The notes beneath the pieces are model-generated. The model saw only the letters and a program-made list of their open reading frames with translations. It was not told the DNA's origin and searched no databases. From positions 1 through 31,690 of the forward strand of contig JADRCO010000524.1 in the NCBI GenBank assembly GCA_021464525.1: DNA of 31,690 nucleotides. Direction: 5' to 3'. Source of the stretch: Rhizophagus sp. LPA8_4_AMF (lineage: Eukaryota; Glomeromycota; Glomeromycetes; Glomerales; Glomeraceae). Numbering within the stretch: position 1 is the first letter of the stretch; each line of letters opens with the position of its first letter. A program made the translations under genes and the position numbers. This document shows, piece after piece, positions 13,745 through 23,854 of this stretch.

Positions 13745-14545
13745 TTAACTACTAGCTTGCTCTTTATAGCTGCGTAAAGCAGCACTGAGACGACGAGCGG
13801 CATCGGCACCTATTAGTAAAAGATGTTCGGGTTAATAATTAACAAGTTTTTGATTAAAAAGTAAACAATCTAGAACTTACAAGCTTTACAATGATCGGCA
13901 CTATGCTAAATTTAAAAAGAATATAAGTAATTGACGAAAAGAAAAATCAATCGATTTTTTTTTAAAACATGAAACAAATACAAACCTTTCCGCTAAGGAT
14001 ATAGAATTAATAATAAAACGTGTGAAAAAAATATAGTTTTTTTAGCTGGGAAATGATAAAAGAAAAGAAATTTTTGGTGTCTAGCTTACCAATGATCAGC
14101 ACAAGTTTGAGCAGAGTTCATGGTTAATTCGATCATACTATCCAATTGAGGGGCGTCAAGTGACATCAATTGAGCGGTACAAGAAGCCAAAGCTAATCAT
14201 AATAATATTGATGAGATAATACTTTTTATAATTCTTAAAACTTCAGTTTATAATATACCTGCGTTGGCACGACATTTTTTAGAACATCCTTCTTGACCAG
14301 CCATCTCAGCACAGTTCTATATGAATTAAAATTTAAATTGAAGAATCAATGTAGAATTTAAAAATATATAACAAAAAAAAAAAAAGAAAAATTCAATTCA
14401 ACACTTACAGTACAAGCGGCGGCACTTTCAGCACTAAATTATAAAATAAAATAAAAAAATGGTTAAAAACCGTTATAATATAATTCTCGATTCAAACAAA
14501 AAAGCAAATTATTTACCAAGCTTTAATGGAGTCAAGGTGAGGCAT
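13745..14545 (-). CDS. Four-helix-bundle copper-binding (Csp/DUF326-like) protein
   Basis: Seven exons (14545-14517, 14433-14409, 14316-14259, 14192-14090, 13992-13986, 13905-13881, 13809-13745) give 103 aa in one frame. Ten cysteines lie at 10, 17, 20, 29, 33, 42, 68, 72, 80 and 83, in CxxC and CxxxC spacings. The block CADHCGKHSADHCKACADA matches the conserved C-terminal helix of the DUF326/copper storage protein family. In bacterial Csp proteins such cysteines line the inside of a four-helix bundle and hold many Cu(I) ions. Copper buffering in the cytosol is therefore the likely role here, since no signal peptide is visible. A TATATAAATT box reads on the minus strand at 14640-14631, about 90 bases before the ATG. 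The family is best known from bacteria, so an old transfer is possible, but seven exons show long residence in a fungal genome. Confidence 0.8.
13986..13992 (-). other. 7-base microexon of the copper-binding protein gene
   Basis: On the minus strand the sequence reads CCTTAG, then CGGAAAG, then GTTTGT: acceptor, 7-base exon, donor. Including it joins the codons TGC GGA AAG CAT, giving the family-like CADHCGKHSADHC. Leaving it out shifts the frame and destroys the remaining cysteine motif. Confidence 0.75.
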
Positions 14546-16019
14546 TTTGAATCAATTGAATATAGTTGAATATAATTGAATATATAATTTTTTTTTTTTG
14601 AAAAATCTGTAATTCGAGAGTGGGACTTTTAATTTATATATCTAAAAAATTATAACCTGATGTATAATAATGATGTAGTATTATGAGAAACTTTTAATTT
14701 TTAAAAGGATTTATTACATCATTTCTCATGTAACATCTGGTAGGGTACTTTACTTATCACCATGTCACACCCTCTTAAGTTATGACTGAAAACTTATTTG
14801 ATGTTAATCTGACACATCAGTCAGCTAATTAAAGAGCTCTTTTTTGCTATTTAATCTTGATCATATGAAACGTCGGCGTTTAAAAAATTAAATGGATTAT
14901 CTAATTAATTATTATAATTATGGTACGCCTTTTCAGTTGACACTATTCGAAATGTGGTATAATACTGTATACTTTATCCCACTAATGAATATTGATATTT
15001 TTATGGGGATAAAAAAGTCTATCAGTATTATTAATTTAAAAAGGGTATTAAAAAGTTTTTATGGTCGTAACCGGTATATAATATGAATATCATACATATT
15101 AAATTAAACATTGCGTTTTATAAAATAATTAAAGTTTACAAATATTATAATTTAATAATTATATAAAGTAAATAAATCAAAACATGAAAATAATAAAGTA
15201 ACTTTTGACGATTTTTTTGCATTTTATACTTCCAAATTACTCAAATTACATGAAAAAAACGCGTATATAAAACCCTGTCCCAGAACCCAGATTGATTAAT
15301 TTTAAGGTGATGCTAAAATTAGTAAACTATTATATCACGAGTGCGGGATTACTGCCTAACTGTCCATATGACGTTTGGAACTAGAGGAGTGCGTAAGAGT
15401 TTATTTCGTATATGATACAAGATTAATATGTAATCACCTTCACAGTTCACGCAGCCTAACTTTTTCGAGGAGTTAACCTTGGAAATGACCAAATTATTGA
15501 GTTACCTTAACCCTTAAACTTTCGAAAAATGCATATCTTTAATAAATTCAAGTAAATTTTTAGTATTTTTATTGGCGTAACCTGTACGACTTAACTCGAA
15601 GTGTATTTTATGCTTAACTTGAAAAAAATAAGCGTCTTAAAATGTTCGAATATTCAATATATTAAATTTATTTGTTATTTACTATAAGAAAAAATTTTTT
15701 ACATATATTTTAGCACACTGTACATATATATATATACTGTATATTAAAAAGGAAAGAACTAAGTTATTCTTTAAAAGAAATAATTTGATTTCTAACAACA
15801 ATAACTACCGAATTTTTATTATAAAGAGGTAAGTAAGATATTTTAAAGGATATGAAAATATAAAATCGAATATAAAGATAGAAAAATAAATTGTTTTTTA
15901 ATATAATTTCATTCATTAAATTAATGTTTTGTGGTTAAGTAAATAAAGATAAAGATGATAAAAAAAAAAATTTGATAAATTTTATAAATTTTATATATAT
16001 ATATATATATTTGAATATA
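14546..16019. other. Intergenic DNA, no gene seen
   Basis: Contains the upstream region of the copper-protein gene: a minus-strand TATA-like box at 14631-14640 and one GATAAG on the minus strand near 14755. It also has AT dinucleotide runs at about 15725-15740 and 15993-16011. A 64-codon open frame at 14892-15086 has no recognisable similarity and is probably chance. Confidence 0.5.
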
Positions 16020-16190
16020 TTACAAAATTATACAAAATAAAGCTACAAAAAATCCAATAATACACATACTAATGATTGATACTTTAATTGATTTATCATC
16101 AGATGAATATTTAATATATTGCTCATTTTGAGTTTGATAAAATTGTAAGAATGAATCTGAAGTTTTTATAATACTAGGTAATTTATCCAT
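16020..16190 (-). CDS. Possible 56-aa single-pass membrane protein
   Basis: This intronless open frame starts at an ATG and ends at TAA. The N-terminal 37 residues are hydrophilic (begins MDKLPSIIKTSDSFLQFYQT). One strongly hydrophobic C-terminal helix follows at about residues 38-56 (VSIISMCIIGFFVALFCIIL). The layout fits a tail-anchored or small integral membrane protein of the endoplasmic reticulum or mitochondria. I do not recognise a family. It is divergent from the SET-domain gene, 530 bases away, and a purine-rich leader with a long A run precedes the ATG. Support is the sharp hydrophilic-then-hydrophobic pattern and codon use like the neighbours. Chance remains possible at this length in AT-rich DNA. 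Confidence 0.4.
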   Translation of the reverse strand: MDKLPSIIKTSDSFLQFYQTQNEQYIKYSSDDKSIKVSIISMCIIGFFVALFCIIL

Positions 16191-16720
16191 TTGGTATGTA
16201 TACGTTTGGTGTGGGAATTATTTTTTTTTTTTTTTTCAAGACGTGAGAAAAAAATTTAAAGAAATGTTCGGACCGTATTTATTGTATTTATATTAAAATT
16301 TTAACAATGGTGAAAAAAAAAATTTTTCGGAAAAATATATCGAAAAAAAGCAACGCATTTAGGTCACATGTACATATATTACATATATTTACATTATTTC
16401 CATGTGAGAAATTTATAATTTCAAAATTGGTGATTCGGCGTTAATTTATTACCTTTTTCGAAAAATCTGGGTACCAGACCACCCAGCCTAAAATGTGGGT
16501 ATACAGTACATAGTATAATCAATAAACGTGATGGTCATGCTATTTTCCGCAGTCCCCTGCGCAAAATTGTGAAAAGTTATTCAGACGTTCCGGCTGGAGA
16601 TCTGGAGATTCACACAAATTTCCTTTTGCGAAAATGATTTTGCCAAGTCCGAACATAAAATCGATAAAAATTTTTTTTTATTCTTTTTAATTCTTTTTAA
16701 TAATTTTTATTCGTTTTAAT
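16191..16720. promoter_or_regulatory. Divergent upstream region of SET-domain gene
   Basis: Spacer between the possible small membrane-protein gene and the SET-domain gene. The part at about 16460-16650 has clearly more G and C than the surroundings (for example GGTACCAGACCACCCAGCC at 16470-16488). It is followed by a T-rich leader with repeats of TTCTTTTTAA up to the ATG at 16721. No clear TATA or CCAAT box was identified. Confidence 0.35.
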
Positions 16721-18918
16721 ATGGAAGAATCTCGTGAACAAAAAGAATTTATTCATTGGTTAAAAGAAAATGGAACCATTTTCCCAAAAATAAAATTTAT
16801 CAAGAATGGAGTATTTTCTACCGATATAATCAATGAAAATGAAATTTTTGCTACAATTCCATTTTCAATCATAATTAATGATAAAATTGCTAATAAAACT
16901 TTACCATATTTAAAAGATTTATCATCATCATGTTTTTATTCTTCATTAATGATTTTTTTAATACATGAAAAATTATTAGGAGAAAAATCTTTTTATTCAC
17001 CTTATATTAATATTTTACCCAAACATGTTAGTTCATTATTAAATTATGATGAAAATGAAATAAATTATTTATTAAAAGGTACTGATATTGAAAATTTTGT
17101 TATTGAAAGAAGATTACAATTAAAAAATTGTTATGAAGAAATTTTGGAACGTTTACCATCAGATGGAATATTATTAAAAGAAAAAATGAGTTGGTAAATA
17201 TAAATTATAAATTTTTTTTTTTTTTTTACATGTATTTATTTAATTCTTTTTTGAATTAATTAAATTAATTTTTATTTTACTTTAGAAATAATTATTTGTT
17301 ATTTTTTATAGGGAATTATATTTATGGGCGCATAATATTGTAACTTCGCGTTCATTCCCTAATAGATTTATTGATCCTGATGATCCTGAATCAAAAGAAG
17401 TTTTGATTCCTTTAGCTGATTCATTAAATCATAAACCTAGACAAAAAATCACTTGGGAATTCTTTGATGGAAATTCTATGCAATTGATTACAGGGGAGAC
17501 TATTGAATGTGGTAAAGAAATTTATAATAATTATGGTCCCAAGGTGCGTAATTTTGATTTAACATTTTTATTAAAGATGTTATATTAAAAGTTTCTTTTT
17601 TTTTATTTTGATGTCTCTTTTAAAGTCAAATAGAGAATGTAAGTAACGTTATATTGTTAATTTAAATTTTAAAAAATTATTTTTAAATTATTTATTAATA
17701 TATTGTTTAGTGTTACTTGCTTATGGATTTTGTATTAAAGATAATCCGGATGATTGGGTAATGATCAAATTAAATTTTGATCAAGATCCTGATAGGGATG
17801 AAAAATATGAAATTTTAGAAATTACAGAATCTTTAGATTTTACTCATTATATTAAAAAAGATTATATTTCAGATAAATTATTATTTCAATGTAGAATTAT
17901 TGAATTAAATTATTTAGAAACAATTTATTTTCAACAAAATTATAAAGATTCTTATCAAGAAAGAGGGAATGATTTATTTAATTTTATCGGTTATAGAAAT
18001 GAAATTTCTATGCTTGAAATTTTATTGATGTTATTAAATAAAAAGTTGAATACCATTATAGTTAATGAACAAAAACAAGAAATAAAGAGTATTAATCGAG
18101 ATGATGAATTATCAATTCACGTTAAAATTTTTAGAGATGGTACGTAACGTTTTATTTTTTAAAAAAAAATATCTTTTACTTATATATATTTATATTTCTA
18201 TTATAAAATACAGATCAAAAAGAAATCTTGAAGAGTGTTATAGCAAAGATACATTCTCTTGAATTAAAGGTTCTTTCTCGTGCTTTGGACGATTTTAAAG
18301 AAAATAGGATATCTAAACCACCATTCTTATTTAACAACATAACAAATGAATTTATTAAAGATAATTCATTATTATTGGAAGATAATAATGATTATTTTGA
18401 AATTAAAGAAAATTTATTAGATTCTTTATTAATAACATCGGATAAAGCAATGAAGATGGATCAAGAATTTTCAAAACTAATTCACAATATATTTGATGAT
18501 GAACTTTTGGAAAGTGAAGATGATATAGTATTAATATTATTTTTAATTCATGAAAGTAATAATAAAAATTCATATTGGAAAAATTTCTTTGAAACGGTAA
18601 AAGAATATAAATTTGCATTGATGTAAGTAAATTTTACATATTTATATATATATATGTATTTAAAATTAAAAATTTATATGATTTTTTTTTTTTTCAAAAA
18701 GGAATGATGACAATGAAAAACTAAAATTACAAGAATTGAGCGAAATTTATGAAAATTTATCACAATCAATATTTTCTAATGATTTATCTAATGAATTATT
18801 TTCAAAAGAAATTTTTACCTTGGAAAATTTTGTTTGGGCATCAAATTTATTAGACAGTTTCCAGATTAATTTGGAAAATAGGAGGGGTACAAAATTTATT
18901 GGGATAATGCCATTGTAA
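16721..18918 (+). CDS. SET-domain lysine methyltransferase (SETD3/Rkm class) with extra C-terminal half-SET
   Basis: Six exons (16721-17193, 17312-17543, 17626-17638, 17711-18139, 18214-18622, 18702-18918) give 590 aa. Residues 22-246 form a SET domain of the Rubisco-LSMT/SETD3/SETD6/yeast Rkm class: GVFSTDIINENE near 30-41, TSRSFP at 169-174, IPLADSLNH at 190-198 with the SAM-site Asn-His, and NNYGPKSNRELLLAYGF at 230-246. These enzymes use S-adenosylmethionine to methylate lysines (in SETD3, histidine) of ribosomal proteins, elongation factors or actin. A helical segment resembling the substrate-binding domain follows, to about residue 440. Unusually, residues 450-590 look like the N-terminal half of another SET domain (LLITSDKAMK; LILFLIHESNNKNSYWKNFF; FTLENFVWASNLLDS; FIGIMPL). 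It stops where ADxLNH should come, so this second half cannot be catalytic. The substrate cannot be told from sequence. Confidence 0.85.
17626..17638 (+). other. 13-base microexon encoding SNRE of the SET motif
   Basis: AAAG acceptor, then TCAAATAGAGAAT, then a GTAAGT donor. It supplies the residues SNRE plus one base, joining NNYGPK to LLLAYGF and restoring the conserved family motif N-x-E-L-L-x-x-Y-G-F. Without it, the flanking exons join out of frame (13 is not a multiple of three). Confidence 0.85.
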
Positions 18919-19157
18919 TTTTTTTTTTTAAAAAAAATAAAATAAAAAAAGGGAACCCGTACTACCGTACCACATACATAGATATTCCCAAAAATGATAC
19001 CAAAAAAGAACATATATAAACAAATAAATGTATTCAAATATATGATTAATTTACGCAATTCTTTCTTCTTTCGTCTTGGTTCTATACTTTTTTTTTTGAA
19101 TAATCGATTGGCTGCGTAGAATATTTTCAACGTTACACTCAATCTTAATAAAAAAAA

Positions 19158-19674
19158 ATGTCTTCTGAAATATTGTCAAATTCATTATTAAGAGACTTGA
19201 ATCGACTTTATAGTGATGCGGATGATTATGATGTGATTATTCAAGTCGGCGAAGAATCTGATATAAAAGATTTTAAAGCACATTCTAATATATTAAGAAT
19301 CAGATCAACATATTTTAATGCTGCTTTATCATCTAATTGGGTAAAAAAAGATGGAAATATTATTATATTTAAAAAACCAAATATTAAACCTAATACTTTT
19401 AAAATTATTTTAAAATATATTTATACTGGAATTGTGGTTTTAGATAAAAATATTGTAGAAAAAAATCTTATTGAATTAATTGTTGCAGCGGATGAAATTA
19501 ATCTTGATGAATTAATTGATTATATACAAAAATATTTTATTACATTTATTAATGAATTACCTGAGAATCGTATTATTAAATTATTTAATGAACTTTATCA
19601 TTATCAAGGAGTTATTAATATACTTTATGAATATATTAAAGAACTTATTAGTAGTGATACTAAAAGATTTTTTG

Positions 19675-19712
<38 letters not shown>

Positions 19713-20657
19713 TTATTTTTAGAATTAGAAGATAATTCTTTACTATCACTTATTAAAAATGATAATTTTCAAATGGAAGAAATTAAAATTTGGGATAATT
19801 TATTAAAATGGGCTATTAAAAAGAATTCAAATATTATTAATAATATTAATAATAATAATGATACATCAATTTGGAAAGATAAAGAATTTGAAATTATTAA
19901 AAAAACAATACAAAATTTTATTCCATTTATAAGATTTTTTCAAATTCCTTCAATAGATTATTATAATAAAATACACCCTTTATCATCACTTTTACCAAAA
20001 AATCTTGAAAAAGATATTAATTTATATTTTGATTTATCATCATCAGGTAATTCATTATTATTATTAAGTTCAAAAATTTTACCACCAAGGAATAATATAA
20101 ATTCAAGAATTATTAGAATGGAACATGTTTATCAAATTGCTCATTGGATTGATAGAAAACAAGGAAATTTTTCTCTTTCTTCAAGAGAACTTCAATATGA
20201 TTTTAATTTACTTTTACGTGGAAGTAGAGATGGTTTTGATGTAGATCATTTTAAAGAACAATGTTATAATAAAGGAGCAACGATTGTATTAATTAAATTA
20301 AAAGATGATGATAAAATTATTGGAGGTTATAATCCAATAAATTGGAGTGGTTCAAGTGTTTATCTTTCAACTAATGATAGTTTTATTTTTTCTTTTAAAT
20401 ATAATTTAGATCAATCAAAAACTATTTTAAGTAGAGTTAAAAATAAAATAAATGCTATTTATGATTCTACTTATAATAATCATGGTTTTGGTGGTTATGA
20501 TTTACGAATATTTAAGAAAACTTGTTATTGTGAAAATTATGAAATAAAAATTATTGATAATAATAATTTTAAAATTGATGATTATGAAGTTTTTCAAATA
20601 ATTAAGAAAAATCATATGAATAAAATAGATTTTAAAAATTCTTGGGAACTTTATTAG
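19158..20657 (+). CDS. BTB-BACK-TLDc protein, copy 1
   Basis: Single exon, 499 aa, starting at ATG. Residues about 22-125 are a BTB/POZ domain (DYDVIIQVGEE; FKAHSNILRIRSTYF). Residues about 130-265 are a BACK-like helical region (IWDNLLKWAI). Residues about 320-485 are a TLDc domain (LLLRGSRDGF 351-360, IIGGYNPINW 387-396, YEVFQI 476-481). BTB-BACK proteins usually dimerise and serve as substrate adaptors for cullin-3 ubiquitin ligases. TLDc domains are linked to oxidative-stress protection and V-ATPase binding. The combination is highly expanded in Rhizophagus, and an adaptor role is inference. A 12-residue polyasparagine run (174-185) and a second Asn-rich stretch (225-234) interrupt the BACK region and are missing from the paralogue at 23855. 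The short upstream region (18919-19157) has an inverted CCAAT (ATTGG) near 19108. Confidence 0.92.
19677..19712 (+). repeat. In-frame AAT trinucleotide repeat (polyasparagine)
   Basis: Twelve uninterrupted AAT codons inside the first BTB-BACK-TLDc gene. The paralogue at the same position reads FLNNFNLF without a run, so the tract expanded after the duplication. Pure AAT without AAC codons suggests recent replication slippage. Confidence 0.95.
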
Positions 20658-21300
20658 TAATATATATGAAAAATTAGGTTTTAATTATATTTTTTTTTTT
20701 TAATTTCAAAAAATGGAAAAAACATTGTTTTGATTGTTTTGTGATTTAGAATATAAAATCCAAAATAAGAACAAATAAAAGTTGATTTTTTTTATTTAAA
20801 AGAAAATTATTTTTTTCAATATGTATATATATTGTACAATACATATAGAATCAAAGATTTGTTATTAAAATTTATCGCTAAACGCTCACCAAACCAATTA
20901 TTTAAAAGATTTAAACTATATCAAGAAAAAGCTATTCTTCGTTGATTAATCTATAATTTAAATTATTTAAATTTATAAGATAATAGAAATATCATTAATA
21001 AAAAACAATATGTTCAAACATTATAGGAGCCAATGAATACTTTTGAGTATCTAAAGATAAAAATACATCATCATGTAAAAAAATTGTATAATGATTACTA
21101 TGTTAAATTTTAAAAAAATACCTAATTAACCAAATAGTAACTGATGCAGTGAAGTTTGACTTTCTTGACAATTAATCGTGACCGGCTGTAATAATGACCG
21201 TAATTCACATTCATTAAATACATAATTAAAAAGCAGCGCTCAATTAAGGGTTTGATTTAGTATTTCTTGTTAATCTCATTCGTATTCAATAAATCACTGG

Positions 21301-21420
21301 TTTCTCAGTTGTATTGACGCCGCAGATAAATTTCTCAGTTGTATTGACGCCGCAGATAAATTTCTCAGTTGTATTGACGCCACAGATAAATTTCTCAGTT
21401 GTATTGGCGCCACAGATAAT
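21301..21420 (+). repeat. Tandem repeat, four copies of 30 bp
   Basis: Four head-to-tail units of exactly 30 bases start at 21301, 21331, 21361 and 21391, each beginning TTTCTCAGTTGTATTG. Copies 1 and 2 are identical. Copy 3 has one change (GCCGC to GCCAC), and copy 4 keeps that change and adds two more. The graded divergence shows stepwise expansion. The unit length is ten codons, but each unit contains TAA in one frame and nothing around it is coding. Confidence 0.95.
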
Positions 21421-21739
21421 TGATGCCAATTTGTTGTCGCTGATATGTTTTTTCCTTATAAAAATTTTCTGTCCTCAGAATACTTAGTAAAATAATCATT
21501 GTACTTGCCGTTCTTTGGACCATCTTGCTTCCAAATAGATTCTCTTCTGTATTAGATTTGCATTTTCGTTAACCTAACGCACCTAACGCGTTTCGCAATG
21601 TTCGGTTGGGCCCTTCATAACATAGAAATTACTCTAAAACTGAATGTGATATGGGTACGGGATCCCGGATCCATTAGTTAATTTTTACTTATTCCAAGAA
21701 TCGAACCCATGATTAACTATATCTAATATTCGTAATTCT

Positions 21740-21844
21740 CTATAAAAATTTTTTAGAAAAATGATCATATATCGGAGTTTTTTTTGGAATGAAAACTAGA
21801 AAAATGATCATTTATCGGAATTTTCCCCAGAAAATTTTTTATAG
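21740..21844. repeat. 105-bp element with short inverted ends and internal direct repeat
   Basis: The left end reads CTATAAAAATTTTTT and the right end is its near inverse, AAAATTTTTTATAG. Inside are two 22-bp direct copies (21755-21776 and 21798-21819) differing at one base and containing TGATCA. It could be a small non-autonomous DNA element. No clear target-site duplication was seen, so chance arrangement of AT-rich sequence is not excluded. Confidence 0.45.
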
Positions 21845-22154
21845 GGATTTAACTACTACGCTTTCTAATAGCTATCCCTAATCCCTAAATAAAGTTGTAA
21901 CTTCATGTCCCAAATTATAATTAATAATTGTTAAATAATTATATTGATTCCGCTTTAAATATATTCTTTGAGATTTTTGGTGAGGAATCGCTCACGCAAC
22001 AATGTCTATCGACTCGTCCATCAGTATGTTTGATTCTGGAAGATTATTAATAAACTAAAATAACTTCTGAATATGTTTCATACAATAAAAATAAATTGGT
22101 AAAAGTTTGAATAAAAGTTTGATCTTTTTTTCCTACTCCTAAAATTTGTCTACC

Positions 22155-22190
22155 GCTATAATTTTGCCATGGGCTATAATTTTGCCATGG
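22155..22190 (+). repeat. Perfect 18-bp tandem duplication
   Basis: GCTATAATTTTGCCATGG occurs twice without a gap (22155-22172, 22173-22190). Two identical copies indicate a recent slippage event. Confidence 0.9.
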
Positions 22191-23804
22191 TAATTTTTCT
22201 AATCAAAACTCCCCATAACAGGAATGAATATTTTTCATTCTTTCTGTTGTTGATTAATTTAATGAATTTGTAAATTAATTGGAATATTAAATATTAAACA
22301 GTCTAAATCCTTGATGTATCATGACTTGTAAATATTTAAATCATGATATAGAAGATAATCCATCATACATAAATAGTTTTGGCTCTTTTGGTACCATATA
22401 AGATAAAATACTATTTTCGTTAATCTGCAGCAAAAAACCCTTCATCAACTTTAATAAAATCAAATCAGGAGAGATGACTAACAGTTGACTGGAAGAGAGT
22501 GGCAGAAAAAAAAAAGTAACACGTTATAATGATGAAACAAGCGTAATTTTGAGGGAAGAACAGGAAGAAAATTAGGTGATGGTGAAACAATGTCGAGGTC
22601 GAGGCGATGATATTGAATATCCTTTGTACCCTAGTTGAATATAATATCAAGATTTCCTATCATGACTTTTATCAAAATAATTTCGTAAAACTTTCACAAT
22701 CCGTATAGTCCAAAATTTTTGGTTACAGATCTTAAAATTTAACAACATAAATATTAGTTAATGTAATTAAAATATATTTGTTAAAAATAATTACATTTTA
22801 AATACCTCATTAATTCTAACGTAACATTCTTTGAATTATCTAAGCGTTTTAGAGCTAAAAAAAAAAAATTCATGAAATCAGATATATTCCAATTTTAATT
22901 AATATACCATTTATTTAGTAACTCACCATTTGAATATCAAAGAAATTATCATTAAGTTTGATTATAGTTGAGTATCGAATAAAATTTGTCAATATTATCA
23001 TTATAATTAGTTTCAATTTATCTAATTTGTCGAAAATGGTTTTTTCATTACATGCATTATATTATACGAGCTCCAAAATGAACTCATAATTCAGTTGAAG
23101 TGGCACAATCATCTCATGACGACGCCGCACAAATAGCTTCACTTCTTGGTATAACCAAAACATCAAGAAATTAACGTCATTACGTGGAATAAGTTAAATA
23201 CCGCATTAGAAGGAAAAGTACTTTAAAATTTTTTTTACGAATTTATATGCTTGAGAATCGAATCGTGTAACGAACTCGGAAAATATTGTGAACATCACGT
23301 GAATTAAATGCGAAATGTGCACGGGCTTCGTATATTTATTGATTAATTAAATTTAGATATTCTTTTTTTCTTGCTAAATAATTACCGAAGTGGAGAAGTG
23401 GAGCTGCACAACTCAAAATTGGTTTTATTGATTATAAAATTTAATGGATGTAAATGATCCGATAATTTATATTTTATTGAACAATTTCGGATTTCAAGAT
23501 AACAGATATACCAATGATTCTGTATTTGTTGCTATCAAAATATATAAATATTCTATACAATAAGTATATCAAGATCAATTCCTTCTTTCTCTCCCTCCGA
23601 TATTTAGGCATCTATATTATGATAATCACAAAAAAAAAAATCAAAAAAGCTACCCTAAATTAATTAATTCTTTCAGACACATTTAACATAATATTATTAT
23701 TTGGCGGTGGCTTAAAAATCTTTGGTAATTTTTGGACACATCACATAATCAACTATCCAAATTGAGCGTAACTCAATCTGTGGTGATACCCAAAAAATGA
23801 ATAC

Positions 23805-23812
23805 TATAAATA
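23805..23812 (+). promoter_or_regulatory. TATA box of the second BTB-TLDc gene
   Basis: TATAAATA lies 43 bases before the first ATG of the gene at 23855. An A-rich leader (ACAACAAAGAAAAC) follows, as is common before fungal start codons. Confidence 0.6.
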
Positions 23813-23854
23813 GCTGTTATTCAACTTTTTTAACAACAAAGAAAACTTTTGAAA

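Larger units (their letters stand above)
20658..23804. other. Intergenic DNA between the two BTB-TLDc genes
   Basis: No intact gene found. The stretch holds a 4x30-bp tandem repeat, a small inverted-repeat element and an 18-bp duplication (listed separately). Two short coding-like remnants were noted. One at about 20849-20945 reads KDLLLKFIAKRSPNQLFKRF before a stop. One at 23087-23174 reads SVEVAQSSHDDAAQIASLLG before a stop. Neither could be assigned to a family or extended. Confidence 0.5.

Noticed and set aside
14892-15086. 64-codon plus-strand frame beginning MDYLINYYNYG
   Set aside because: Composition is that of random AT-rich DNA (Ile, Tyr, Asn, Phe), with no domain, no promoter sign and no splice context.
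18747-19142. 131-codon minus-strand open frame
   Set aside because: It runs antisense across the last SET exon and the spacer before the BTB gene, contains long Phe/Lys runs from homopolymers and resembles nothing.
21690-21730. tRNA-like GGTTCGATTC word on the minus strand
   Set aside because: The flanking bases do not form a proper T-stem, and no D-arm, anticodon arm or acceptor stem could be drawn around it.
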